Of a DNA stretch of 64,000 nucleotides, positions 37,194 through 47,955 are shown in pieces; the first letter of the stretch is position 1, and every line of letters starts with the position of its first letter. The notes under the pieces were generated by a model. The model did no database searches. It was not told the origin of the DNA and worked only from the letters and a program-made list of their open reading frames with translations. This DNA is from Theristus sp. LFF4_11 (Eukaryota; Nematoda; Chromadorea; Monhysterida; Xyalidae): contig JASANC010002890.1 of the NCBI GenBank assembly GCA_030248135.1, forward strand, positions 1 through 64,000. The letters are read 5' to 3'. Made by a program: the position numbers and the translations under genes.

Positions 37194-40144
37194 TTAATCT
37201 GCACTTTCTTTTTTGCCGGTCAGCAGCTGCTCCGTGAGTCTGCCCAAATCCTGGAACGACGCTGTCTGCGATCCCCGCCGCGCTGGCTTCGGCATCTTAG
37301 GACCCGGTTTCCAGCCGATCAGGTTGATCAGTTGAAACGTGGCTGGTACCGAACGCAGCTCGTCGTCGTTGCCGTACATTTCCTGAATGGCACCGTGAGT
37401 GGCTGCAGTGCGAGCAGAGCTTTGGCATTCTTGTTTCACACACAACACATCCAGAACAAGCGAACAGATGTTGGCAATAGATTTTTTGCCAGGGCAAACC
37501 TACGTAAATATACACAAAGAACGCCGTCAAGTGGGGCGCCCATCGAGATTTTTTGTCCATGAATACTCCTCTGTAGGGATCGATCCCCGAGAGCACAGTC
37601 TAACGCGCGCAAAGTACGGGAAAGCTCAGAGGAAAGAGTAGAGAGCTACACTGGCGGTTTTTTTGTCATCCTCCGTGGGGGATCGAACCCGTCACCTTCT
37701 GGGTTGAAGGCGAGCGTGCTAACCACCGAGCCACGGAGGCGACCATTTAAATGAAGACCATTTGAAGCCTTGTAAACTATAACGGAGCGTCAATCAGCTG
37801 AATTACAGTGACAGTGTTTTTTCTTAGTTTTTGACACCTTGTAAATGGCAGATGCCGCTATAATGACACTTTTGCGGAGATGCGGCGAGCGCACGACTGT
37901 CGCATTGTTTTCGGCCATGCCCTAAATTAAATGAAAAAAATTCCCTGTTTACACAACAATATTTAGGTGCTGGTCAAAAGTGAACGTCTGGTCTGAAGAC
38001 AGTGCACTCCGACTGAACACAGTAACGTGGCAGCGTCACTGACAAACACACGGGCGATATTGCAGCTGCGCGCATGTGTGATGTCGACTGTGTTTGTAAT
38101 CGAGTGCACGGTCGCAAAACGAGCACTTTACCTGCAGATCGACCAAGAGTGACGCCATGTCCGGGTAGTTGACCACCATTTGATCCGTGTCAACGGTGAG
38201 CATTTGAAAACCGGCACGACTCATCAAGCCAGCCAGATCTTGAGCCTGAAATCAGCGCGAACCGCTTAAAATTCCGAAATGCCACAACAAACGTTTCAGT
38301 CAAGCAGCCTGTTCGGTAGTTTGAATTTGGAGCAGCAACCGGCGCCTCACCGACTGCGGCAATCCCAGAAGTACCAATTTCCAGTGGGTTTTTAGGGATA
38401 GAACGAGTATCCCCTTGGTGTAACTATCAAATCCGAAGGTTTTTCTTCACTCGAATGTGATACGAGCAGATGGGGACATTTGGGCGCCGGAGTTTCACTA
38501 AAACTTCAAAATAGCTTCTCTCAAGACCTGGCCAACTGCGACAGAGACCTGCACAAACGGCGACACATGCGGTGCCATGCCGCCCAGTCGTTCCTGTTCC
38601 GCCAGTTGCAGGCTGCATCTCAGTTCGTACAGCGTATCGCCTCCAAACAGCGACATCACAAACGCTCCGTCTGCTCGGAGGTATTCGAAGCAGCGCACAA
38701 ACAACGCCGGCAGATTGTTCACCTGCAGTTTTCTCCATGTGAAACTTGTTATGATATTGTTCACTGATGATTGGATGCTTTTGAGCTAATCAGGAATCAC
38801 ATCCGCTCACAGTCACAATCAACCACAATCAACGGTCAGCAAGTTCATGTGTGAATATGCGGTCAATTGAAGCGGACTGGAATCGGCTGTTGTTCCGTTT
38901 CAAGAATGTCAAGACAAAAAACATCGACAACAAAAAACCTAAGCGCACCCAGTGCAAACTGAGACTCGACATAAATAAATCAACGCTCGCTGATCGAAGC
39001 GGCGGGCACTCTTCATCGGCTACGAGTCTGAGAAAAAAACAAAGCATGAAATTTCACTGAAAAAGCCAGCAACTTGGCGAGAACTTTGAGAACGATCAGC
39101 CAATTACGTGAGGCCGTTTGAACTGTAATTTGAGTCAAGCAAGCTACTGAAACGTGACCCGTGATGTATCAATGTGGCCGACTTCTTCGCTGCTCCTGCA
39201 CCATTGCACAGAACACCACAGCTTAGCCGGCACGGGTTTGATCCTCCAGACAGAAGTTCTAATGAAGTCATATTTTAGAGGACGTACCTGATCGTCAGCA
39301 CATCTTCTGATGCTGCACTTCTGGCGACCATCTGTTCACTCATGTCTAGCTGCACTAGACAACCAACGTTTTCCTTCAATTTTATAAAAAAAAATTACAG
39401 TTACAATTACATTGCAAAAAATACATTAATTCCGTTTTACTGTAAATCAAACGCAAATGCAGTGATACGGTAGCCGCTGTAATCACCACTATCCAGGAGT
39501 TATAATCAGTGCCTTATTCATTCACCAACTTTGAAGACATGCGGTGCAATCCAGCCAGCTCCACAGCCCAAATCAACAGCGACGTCGAAAAAGTCCATAC
39601 AATCGTACACTTTATCAGCGACTCTGGAAAAAAGACAACAGTTGACACACTGATAGGAACAAACACAACTAGCTGAACGGATTGCCGTCACGCATTTGCT
39701 GTATCACACCACAATAATCATCTTCATTGATGCATCGCGCACTGCTTGCTCAGATGATCAACAAAAAGCAATTTTCAGAAAAACGTCAGAAAAAAACGAG
39801 ATTAAAAACGCCATTCACCTGTACGCTGCTTCCGACTTCAAGTACTGGAACAGATTAAAGTGCGCTTGTTTCGCGGCCCAATCCCTTTGGAGTCGTTTGA
39901 CGCGTCGGTCAAACACATGCAATGGGGACGATGACGAGGACGACGTGGACGTGCCGAACGCTCTGCTGTGCGCGGCGACCGACTGAAATGCACTCGTGGT
40001 CGCAGCGCAAATGTCACCGGAAAGCGACTGAGTTATTATGCTGGAGCAACTCGCAACATTGCAACACCAGCGACGTTTGCAGCGCAACCGCAAACGAGCG
40101 GCAATGCGCAACGTCAGATTGTTCGGCATTATCATCAGCATCAT
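37194..40144 (-). CDS. NDUFAF5: Complex I assembly factor NDUFAF5
   Basis: SAM-dependent arginine hydroxylase/methyltransferase-fold protein of the mitochondrial matrix that acts on NDUFS7 during complex I assembly. Exon 1 (40144-39819) has an Arg/Ser-rich presequence and then [20 protein letters not shown]. Exon 2 (about 39627-39535) has the SAM motif [15 protein letters not shown]. Exon 3 (about 39365-39290) has [12 protein letters not shown]. Exon 4 (about 39035-38960) has [14 protein letters not shown]. Exon 5 (about 38735-38545) has [20 protein letters not shown] and [10 protein letters not shown]. Exon 6 (about 38250-38133) has [20 protein letters not shown]. The last exon (about 37420-37194) has [28 protein letters not shown] and ends KKESAD. 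Order and motifs match the whole family. Exon borders are approximate, and the start of the last exon is unsure. Confidence 0.93.
37488..37625 (-). mobile_element. tRNA-derived SINE, copy C
   Basis: Minus-strand copy with GCGCGCGTTAGACTGTGCTC, GGGGATCGATCCC (B-box-like), then AATCTCGATGGGCGCCCCAC and TTGACGGCGTTCTTTGTG. It is more diverged than copies A and B. It lies upstream of the last NDUFAF5 exon, inside the gene. Confidence 0.65.
37665..37745 (-). tRNA. tRNA-like sequence (pseudogene or SINE head)
   Basis: The minus strand has CCTCCGT ... ACGGAGG as a 7-bp acceptor-like pair. It has an A box (TGGCTCGGTGGTTAGCACGC), an anticodon-arm-like hairpin (CCTTC/GAAGG) and a B box (GGGTTCGATCCC). 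The anticodon loop comes out at six bases and the D and T stems pair poorly. I therefore cannot assign an isotype and favour a tRNA-derived pseudogene or a second SINE head. It is in an NDUFAF5 intron. Confidence 0.45.
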
Positions 40145-40784
40145 CGATCGATCAGAAAATTGCCAGCCCCTGAAACTTCATAGCAGTCGAACGCGTTTTT
40201 TTACACGAAACTGGCCGGTTGCATTTGAATTACCAAGATAAATAAAGCAGCCAGTGAACGAGTCAGTTGTAAGTTATCTAAAAATTGGCACCTCGATCGG
40301 TTTTGCTCGCGGTTTTTACGAGCAAACGAACGTAAGTGTGGCAAACAGAAACCGCAGAAAAATCCATCGGCACAAGAACACAAAAATATGGTGATGACTG
40401 ATTGGTCATACAACGGAAATGCCAGGCAAAACGCCAAAATCAAACCGTTCACAGCCAATGAATTAACCGCATATTTTATTGTAAATTTCTGTTATTTTGC
40501 CGTTTTCATGAAACTCGCGTGAAACGCGATTTCCGAATTAGAAAAAGATCACATCATTGAAGTCTCAGAAAACATAATAACTGAAGAACATAAAACAAAT
40601 CAAGCAAAAACAACAGGTCAGGACATGACTAGCTCAAAGTTTATGATGTTGTGAGAACTGAAAATTAATATCAATCAAAATGTCACTAAGCATTGTGAAG
40701 CTGAGCAGACGCTGGCGACAAACAGAAAACAAACAACAGGAAGCACACACATTATAATTATTTGAACTGGCCCGTCGATGGAAA

Positions 40785-41400
40785 GTAGTTGACTAGGACT
40801 CTTTAGGGTAGCCCTTCCTCTCAAAAAATAAATAACTATTCTGAGCAATATTTAGTTATTTGTTTGCTCAAAATCCAAAAATAAATAATTCTCAGCAATA
40901 GTAATCTCCGAAACCCCGAAAAAAATTGGAGTCGGTCATTTTATGTAAAAAAATCTAGCGACAAAAATTAGGATGTTTTTTATTCGCTCATGCTGCTTCA
41001 AAATTCTCAGCAACATTTATTTCTTTATTTTTGCACACTGACCAGCCGCACTGCTGCCTCTCACTCGCTCATGCTGCCTCAAAAATAACTAACTATTCTG
41101 AGCAACATTCATTTTGCTGCAGTTAAGACCAGCCGCACTGCTCTCTCTCTCGCTCTCGCTCTCGCTTTCTCTCTCTCGCAGACGGATTTCATGATTCGCA
41201 AATTAGATAAATTTTCTGCTTTGAGACGAAAAATTGCAAAGCGCTACAACATAATCAGCTGTCGCATTCGGCTATTTATAGGTGACATTTAGTTGGTTGA
41301 TGGCGAGAGCATTCAGCATTCAAAAATGATGTACTCTGTCATCATTGTTAGCATCTCCTTTGGCTACTAAAGTCTTGGTCTGATGACCCATGCACACACC
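40785..41400 (+). repeat. Dispersed repeat, copy 1
   Basis: It starts AGTAGTTGACTAGGACTC, then AGGGTAGCCCTTCCTCTC and runs of AAATAAATAACTATTCTGAG, with CGCTCATGCTGCCTC further in. The same order is found inverted at about 51540-52310. Confidence 0.6.
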
Positions 41401-41562
41401 TTGTGGAACATTGCTGTTTTAGAAACCGAGCACACTACATAAAATCTTGTTGTTTTGTTTGTATTCCCACCAAACTTTTGTGATCAAATTGTTTTCTGCA
41501 GAAAACTGTGATGTCATAATTATCAGTTTTGGTGTATTCTATAATTAATGTGCTGTGATACA

Positions 41563-41690
41563 TACCGTATTACCTCCAATAAACTCCATGGGGGATTAAT
41601 ACGTCAGCGACTTTTAGGGGGAGGGGGTTTATTGGTGGGGGGATTATTGGTGGGGGGGGGGGTATTCACAAACAATTTCTAGGAGTGAAG
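41563..41690 (+). mobile_element. G-run MITE, truncated and diverged copy 4
   Basis: The left end TACCGTATTACCTCCAATAA is present, followed by CTCCATGGGGGATTAATACG, TCAGCGACTTTTAGG and G-runs. The unique centre and right end are missing. Confidence 0.65.
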
Positions 41691-41841
41691 TTTGTTGAAA
41701 AATGGCAAACTGTACGTTCAACAAACAACAACAACAAACTGTAAGTTTGTTCAGTTTCTATCATGCTACTGGATAGAAAAGTAGCATGAATCCCAAGGGT
41801 GCTATTCAGGACACTTCGTAAAGAAGTGAACGTACTTTTTA

Positions 41842-41982
41842 TAGTTCGTGGCTAATCTCATTTTATGATCTAGTGCGTGCGTGTCGGACAGAGTGTGTGC
41901 AGTGTGAACAATTACAGTATCCCTCTTCGCCACACACAGCACACATACGCGCGCGCTAGATCATAAAGAGATAAGGCTCGAA
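41842..41982. mobile_element. Small hairpin element
   Basis: The arms are AGTTCGTGGCTAATCTCATT ... ATGATCTAG and its inverse CTAGATCATAAAGAGATAAG ... CGAACT. Part of its interior (GCGTGCGTGTCGGACAGAGT to CTTCGCCACA) is duplicated at 42216-42283. Confidence 0.5.
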
Positions 41983-43109
41983 CTATATAAAGAACGTCCC
42001 TTCTTTTGAACTATTTTGGCTGGTTTGGTAACAATTTCTTTGTTTCAGGCGATTCGTGTGATGCAACTCGGTGTGAACACTCTGCAGCTTACGCATTTTT
42101 ATAATTCGACATAAAAACTGTGGTAAGTTGCTGCGTGCGAAGTGGAGTTTAAAAAATTGCATTAGGTCACGATTGCTGACAAAAAAAATGTCATCTAATC
42201 TTATTTTATGATCTAGCGCGTGCGTGTCAGACAGAGTGTGTGCAGTATGAACAATTACAGTATCCATCTTCGCCACATGTGCGCTTTGATTAATGTGCAG
42301 GTGTGCGAACAACTCCATACATCCTTCTGTGATTATTTTTATTCGCAGCGTTATCAATTGTATTTTATTGCACAATAATAGTGTGGAAGTAAAAAACAAG
42401 TTCAATTTTTTTCAACAGATGCTAATAGTTCAACAATTTTAGGTTTTAATTTCTTTTTTGATGACTGTACTGTAAGTTCTGCAAGAAAATTCGAAGAAAA
42501 CCGTTTGACAGGAACAATATGTGGTATGGTTTTTGAAATACTTGTAACAATGGTTTTGAATTCTTGTGCTTCATCACAAAAAAACATTTTTAAAGTTGCT
42601 ACTTTATCTTCAAAAAACCATTATAATACCACGTTTCACTATTTTGGTTTTTTTAAAGAAATGCAAATACTTTGATGATCCTGGACCAATTTATATGAAT
42701 CTGTCCAGAAATTGATTCGGTAATGTTTTGTTTTGGAGGTTGATATGTTAAAAATAAAAGCTTGACCATTTAAAACAGTCAAAATTTTGTCTTTACTAAT
42801 TCCTGTACCAATTCGTGTTTGTTTACAAATTAAAAAAGAATTAACGATTTTACCTAAAAACTGTAAACTTCCGTGTTTTTATTTCCGTGTATAAATTCAC
42901 TGTATTTCCGTGAATAAATGAAAACAGTAGAATATCGAAAGTAGAATCAAATATTGGGTCCGCTACAAAAATGCCAGTTATGCATTTACTGGACGAAGAT
43001 GAAATACCGTAGATCAGCGGCTCCATTTGAATAACAACCTGAAAGCTAAGCTACTAATCAGGGACTTGAAATAATGTAGATCTCAGTTTTTTAACTTTAT
43101 TATTCAAAA

Positions 43110-44797
43110 ATGTTCAAAACGTTGCTTACTATTTTGCTTGTTGTGGCCGAAACGAATGGTGAATGCGAGATTGAGCCAAACAGCTCAACTGTCTGGTGTA
43201 CTGATTACACCACGCAAGCGGATGTATTGAAGTTTGCGAACGAGGTCGAGCGATTCAACTTCAGAAACGAAGAAATTTGTAGAGCCGGCGCTGAACTGAA
43301 TTTCAGTCAATTTGAAAAACTGAAAGTTGTCGATATCAGCGATAGTAGCCAATGTTCATGTATCTGTGTCGTTGAAAATATTCGTCTCAATTGCCGAAGA
43401 AAATATGCTGCTTCTAACTGTGACGTGAGTGTTTTTTAGTTGTCTTTTCAGTATCAAATATGTGGAAGTACCCCTGCTGAGTTAGCTCTTTATAACTCAT
43501 CTCAGGTCTACTATGTATGTCATCTTTGGTACTGTTTTTTAGAAAATCTTTGAAATTAAATTTGATGTGATCATGTAGCGCGACTTCAAAAAGCTCCAAA
43601 ATTTCATTTCAGCAAAAAGGTTGGGAATTTTTGTTTTTTGAAAACACCCTAACAAGTTTAAACCTTTTCAGCATAAAAAAGGTTTAAATTTTTTAAATTT
43701 GAAAAAAGTTAAAAACACAAATTGAGACTAATTATTTAATTTTTTTATTGAACATTTTGCAACAAAAATTTGCACTGTATGGGGTTGCCCTTCTTTTCTA
43801 TAAACCGACACGCTCGTTGTCGGACATTGTTTAAACGGACCTAATTCTAATCCTAATCGTAGAATCGTAGAATCCTAACGACTTAAATGGTGCCTGGTCG
43901 ATGTTTAACGCAGCAGAAATGGAAACCATCGAACATGAACAGTGTTGACTTCAAGCTTATGATCACCACTGAACGAAGAGACGGGCTCTGTGGTGGTGGG
44001 AAAATGGGAAGTTGCTGTTGCTGACAAATGTTTGGCAAAAAACTCCAATATGAACTGTGCGACTGTGTACCCTTGTTATACCTTTTTTCGTTTATTGTTT
44101 AGTATGCTTCCGAAGCGAGTGAGTCATCTGGACGTGCTGCACTTGGATCGACCGTTTGCACAGATCAAGGTACACAGCTCATTTCAATGAGTCTGACAAA
44201 TGAAAGCTTTGATTCGATCGTGTTGTGTTATGAAAGTATCGTTGTTGTGTGGTCGTGTTCAGAAAACAGCAACTATCGGCACACTGGTTTGGCTTGTGCT
44301 GTGTTTTGCAAACAGCTCTGTAATGGAATGAGAACCATTGAAATGTGCTGTTTTTCACGCAGGAATCCATCGGCACGTCGTCACTCGCGCTCGTGGTCAC
44401 GTGAACGGTGTCGTCGTGCGTCACGTGATCGCAGTAGCCCGTATCGTGTTGTTCATCTGTTCTCTTGCTGCGTTTTTGTTCTTGCTGTCTATGCGATGAT
44501 GTTGAGGGGGATTCATGTGGGGCAAATTCATGTTATTGTTATGCAATCAGCTGTGATCTGGGGGGTTGATTGAGTTGATCAAAAAATTGATTTGAAAAAA
44601 CTTTGTATCAAAGTTTTTTCACAAAATTTCACAAAGTCATGTTCACAACTTTTTGTTATTTTGAACTTTTTTATTAAAAAACAAAAACGATTCTACTCAA
44701 ACGTTTTCAGACGACAACAACAACGACGGCTCGCACGACGACGACGATCACCACCACCACCACCACCACCACCACCACCACCACCACCACCACCACC

Positions 44798-44840
<43 letters not shown>

Positions 44841-45304
44841 CCACAACAACAACAACAACAACAACAACCACAACAACAACAACAACAACAACCACAACAA
44901 CAACAACAACAACGACAACGACAAGCACAACGACAAGCACCAGAACAACCACGACGCCCATGCGGGTGAAGTATTTTGGAATTTTTTCTTTCTTTTTTTC
45001 GAAAGTTTTCAAATGTTGAATTTCTTTTTTAGCCAACACGTCGTCAGACGACAACACAATCCGTTGGGAAAAACACGCAAAAAGTAGGCGCAACTTTTTT
45101 CCTTTTTTAAATGTGAACATGACAAACCACAAAAGAAAACCAGTTTTTCTTTTGTAAAATTTTATATAAAATTAAAATAATTTCAAGTTTTGGTGTTAAA
45201 CTTTTTAGATTGACACCGAAACTCGTCAATACTTGGTTGTATTGTCGTTGATTGTTGCGATTGTCGTCATTAGTTTAATGTTTTTTTTCGTACCTTGTAT
45301 GTGA
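43110..45304 (+). CDS. Predicted type I membrane protein with threonine-homopolymer stalk
   Basis: Exon 1 (43110-43424): signal peptide MFKTLLTILLVVAETNGEC, then a cysteine-containing ectodomain with an LRR-like piece, FEKLKVVDISDSSQCSCICV. It ends in phase 0. Exon 44711-44965 (85 codons) reads almost only Thr from an ACC/ACA/ACG repeat. Exon 45033-45083 continues PTRRQTTTQSVGKNTQK. Exon 45209-45304 encodes a membrane helix, YLVVLSLIVAIVVISLMFFF, and ends PCM. Every junction is phase 0 with good splice motifs. The total is about 238 residues: short ectodomain, mucin-like stalk, anchor, almost no cytoplasmic tail. An alternative model joins exon 1 to 44103-44169 and to an exon from about 44364. 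That exon has its own hydrophobic end (VARIVLFICSLAAFLFLLSM), and this path is also phase-consistent. I do not recognise the family. Function is unknown; the stalk suggests a heavily O-glycosylated surface protein. Confidence 0.6.
44744..44935 (+). repeat. ACC/AAC trinucleotide array (threonine codons)
   Basis: A pure ACC run is followed by an ACA run with interspersed ACC. In the frame that joins the neighbouring splice sites it encodes poly-Thr. Other frames give poly-Gln/Pro or, on the minus strand, poly-Val; those are shadows. Confidence 0.85.
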
Positions 45305-45491
45305 TTGCGGATGCTGCAAGCCTGCTGTGGTGCCCACAGAACAAAATGATCGTAATAATGACAGTGATGTAGAAATGGTTCCGTTGTAAAAGTTCTTTTT
45401 GCACAGGTTTTTGTGTCCATTAATCTGTTAGTGCAGAAAATTTTTTGTGATGTTAAGAAACAAATTTGTGTTTTGATTTCGGTACATGATA

Positions 45492-45492
45492 T

Positions 45493-45532
<40 letters not shown>
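45492..45532 (+). repeat. AC dinucleotide microsatellite
   Basis: About 20 uninterrupted AC repeats after GATATGC. Confidence 0.9.
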
Positions 45533-45954
45533 CGTGCTAAAGAGCGAGATTTTTCTACAACGCCACAGTGCATGGTGTTCTGACATAAATGGCCATAAAT
45601 AATCATAAAACATCATGCATGCTGTTCGGCTATCATAAATTGTAACTTAAACTTACATGTGGTTGTCGGTCGCGTTGGGCACGGATTTAAAGAACGCATT
45701 TGCCATTTAAGATATATTGTGTATTGGAAAACCTTTTTAATCAACGACCAGCTCTCTTGAGGAAAAACTGGTCTATGCGCATGCATTTAAGAACTTCACC
45801 GAGCATTTCTGAATTTCAGAAAATGTCGATACCGCGGGTGGAAGTTTTTTATAGCGACCGTCAGATAATTTTTCGCTATAGCGCTTATGGTCAACCGGCA
45901 ACAACGACAGCAACATCAACAGCATCCACCAACAGTAGTATACTATGGACATTT

Positions 45955-46087
45955 GTCCAATTTGCTATACTTATAACGTGGGCGCTTGTCCCTGTCTATG
46001 CTTTAGACATTTGGCCAATTTGCTGTGTCCGCTGACTGGTTGGCTCCACTGGACAAGCGCCCACGTTATAAGTATAGCAAATTGGAC
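45955..46087. repeat. Perfect 37-bp inverted repeat with 59-bp loop
   Basis: 45955-45991 (GTCCAATTTGCTATACTTAT to GGGCGCTTGTCC) is the exact reverse complement of 46051-46087. The loop text, starting CTGTCTATGCTTTAGACATT and ending at the TGGTTGGCTCC word, is repeated in direct orientation right after the second arm, at about 46087-46135. Confidence 0.9.
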
Positions 46088-46126
46088 CTGTCTATGCTTT
46101 AGACATTTGCTGTGTCCGCTGATTGG

Positions 46127-46721
46127 TTAGCTCCGCCTATCGGTTTTATTCAGCAACAAACAACACAACAAACAACAACAGCGATTCAATGTGTCTCTTG
46201 ATGTTTTTTTCAGATCTTTCTTGTATTTGTATATTTTGCCGCATTCGGGGCATTCTTCTTCTGGATCGGTGTGTTTGACGCTATGTCTGAAATTTGTTGT
46301 TTGTTGTAGTAGTGTTAAAGTTGAATTTAGGCAAGTGGCTTACTGGATCAGTTTCGATCGTGACGGTGCCTCGTACTGGCAGATCGCGCACGTGCGCTGC
46401 TCGTTGGCGTTGACGTCGTGTTCGCTTTGCGTGTGTTGTTTGAGTGCGTTGGGCTCGCACGCGGCTAAGTCGCAATTCATGCATGTGTACTGAAATTATT
46501 GAATTGTTACGAAGGCAAAAAAAAAGAAATTGTCCTGTTTACCTTTTTAGCATTTTGGAATCGTTCCACCAGGTCGGGCGCGTTCAAATTTTGTTGTGTG
46601 ACCCAGGAGTCCGCCCACTGGACCAGGAATGAAGTGTTTTGTTGGGCGTCCGTTTTCACGGCGATGATCTGAGTGACTTCATAGTCACTGTTGTGACGCT
46701 GCGACGCACTGGCCATTTTTT
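46127..46721 (-). CDS. Chromodomain plus C2H2 zinc-finger protein
   Basis: Exon 46721-46543 has ATG at 46716 (MASASQRHNSDYEVTQII) and a chromodomain: SFLVQWADSWVTQQNL followed by APDLVERFQNAK, matching the aromatic and W..eNL..pdLi..F pattern of HP1-type chromodomains. Exon 46489-46344 joins in phase and has two C2H2 fingers: CMNCDLAACEPNALKQHTQ then SEH, and CAICQYEAPSRSKLIQ. The second finger's HSVKH comes from the next exon (46286 downward). That exon also holds the start of a third finger, CPECGKIYKYKKDLKK, which lacks its histidines before the frame runs into an AAC repeat and stops at 46129. The protein is probably nuclear, reading methyl-lysine and DNA. The exon begins just after an AG acceptor, so more N-terminal sequence may exist upstream; an unplaced minus-strand exon at 50324 is not directly in phase with it. 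Confidence 0.65.
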
Positions 46722-46749
46722 CTGAAATTTGGCGTTGGTGTCCTGGAGA

Positions 46750-47220
46750 TTGTCCGTAGACCGTTGGGGTGAAAATTTTGTTTGTCGAAATTCCTATTTT
46801 TGTCTATTTTTGTCGATTTTTTTGAAAAACCAGAAATAATCGTTTTATTTCTCGAAAATAATTTTTATTGTCCGTAGACCGTTGGGGTGAAAATTTTGTT
46901 TGTCGAAATTCCTATTTTTGTCTATTTTTGTCGATTTTTTTGAAAAAAACCAATAATCGTTTTATTTCTCGAAAATAATTTTTATTGTCCGTAGACCGTT
47001 GGGCTGAAAATTTTGTTTGTCGAAATTCCTATTTTTGTCGATTTTTTTATTTTTTTTGAAAAACCAGAAATAATCGTTTTATTTCTCGAAAATAATTTTA
47101 TTGTCCGTAGACCGTGGTGCTGGTTGAAAATTTTGTTTCTATTTTTTGTCGAAAAAAGGCATTTTTGAAAAACTGAAAATAATTGTCGTCGTTTGATTTT
47201 TCAGGTGTAAAATAATTTGT
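46750..47220. repeat. Tandem repeat, four units of about 117 bp
   Basis: TGTCCGTAGACCGTTGGGGT recurs at about 46750, 46869, 46986 and 47102. Each is followed by AAAATTTTGTTTGTCGAAAT and AATAATCGTTTTATTTCTCG. The last unit is more diverged. Confidence 0.85.
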
Positions 47221-47229
47221 CAGCAGGGC

Positions 47230-47955
47230 GTCGTTGGTGACAGGGAGATTGACCGGAGATCATTGTGGCGTTGGTGGGTAATTGTTTCTGCAGTTGGTTT
47301 TCAAGGTTAAGATGTAAACGAAATTCCTCCGAGCAAGCGGGGCTGTTTGAACGTGCTTGAGCGTCTTTTTTGTTTTCGCAATTCAGAGAAGTGTATTAAT
47401 TTCAGAGCACTTTTGGGTCTGATTAAGATGAATTGTTTTGCAGAAACAAAATTCCTCCAAGCATGTTTGAACGTCTTGCAATTTTGTTGCTCCAAATCAA
47501 TTCAGATGTTTAAGATTTAAAATCTGCAGGGGCGACGGTGGTGGTGACCGCGAGATTGACCGGAGGTCGTTGTGACGTTGGTGGGTGATTGTTTCCGCAG
47601 TTGGTTTTCAAGGTTAAGATGTAAACAAAATTCCTCCGAGCAAGTGGGGCTGTTTGAACGTGCTTGAGCGTCTTTTTTGTTTTCGCAATTCAGAGAAGTG
47701 TATTAATTTCAGAGCACTTTTGGTCTGATTAAGATGAATTGTTTTGCAGAAACAAAATTCCTCCAAGCAAGGGCCGTGTTTTGAAGATGCTTGAACGTCT
47801 TGCGATTTTGTTTCTCCAAATCAATTCAGATGTTGAAGATTTAAAATCTGCAGGGCCGACGGTGGTGGTGACCGGGAGATTGACCGGAGGTCGTTTTGAC
47901 GTTGGTGGGTGATTGTTTCTGCAGTTGGTTTTCAAGGTTAAGAGGCAAACAAAAA
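47230..47955. repeat. Tandem repeat of about 0.31-0.32 kb, 2.3 units
   Basis: GAGATTGACCGGAG recurs near 47245, 47552 and 47876. Each is followed by GCAGTTGGTTTTCAAGGTTA, AAATTCCTCCGAGCAAG and AATTCAGATGTT. The third unit breaks off after AAGGTTAAGA. Confidence 0.8.

Larger units (their letters stand above)
40160..43109. other. Repeat-rich intergenic region
   Basis: It contains a dispersed repeat (40785-41400), a CTCTCGC-type microsatellite near 41140-41175, a truncated G-run MITE and a small hairpin element. I see no convincing gene. The 140-codon minus frame at 41983-42405 overlaps a duplicated repeat and is probably spurious. Confidence 0.4.

Noticed and set aside
41983..42405. 140-codon minus-strand frame
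   Set aside because: It overlaps a duplicated hairpin-element segment and has no recognisable motif.
44592..45132. Poly-Gln/Pro protein (+) and poly-Val protein (-) over the trinucleotide array
   Set aside because: Only the threonine frame joins neighbouring exons in phase; the others are shadows of the repeat.
45945..46130. Cys-rich plus-strand peptide starting MDICPIC
   Set aside because: It is made of the inverted and direct repeats at 45955-46135 and has no independent support.
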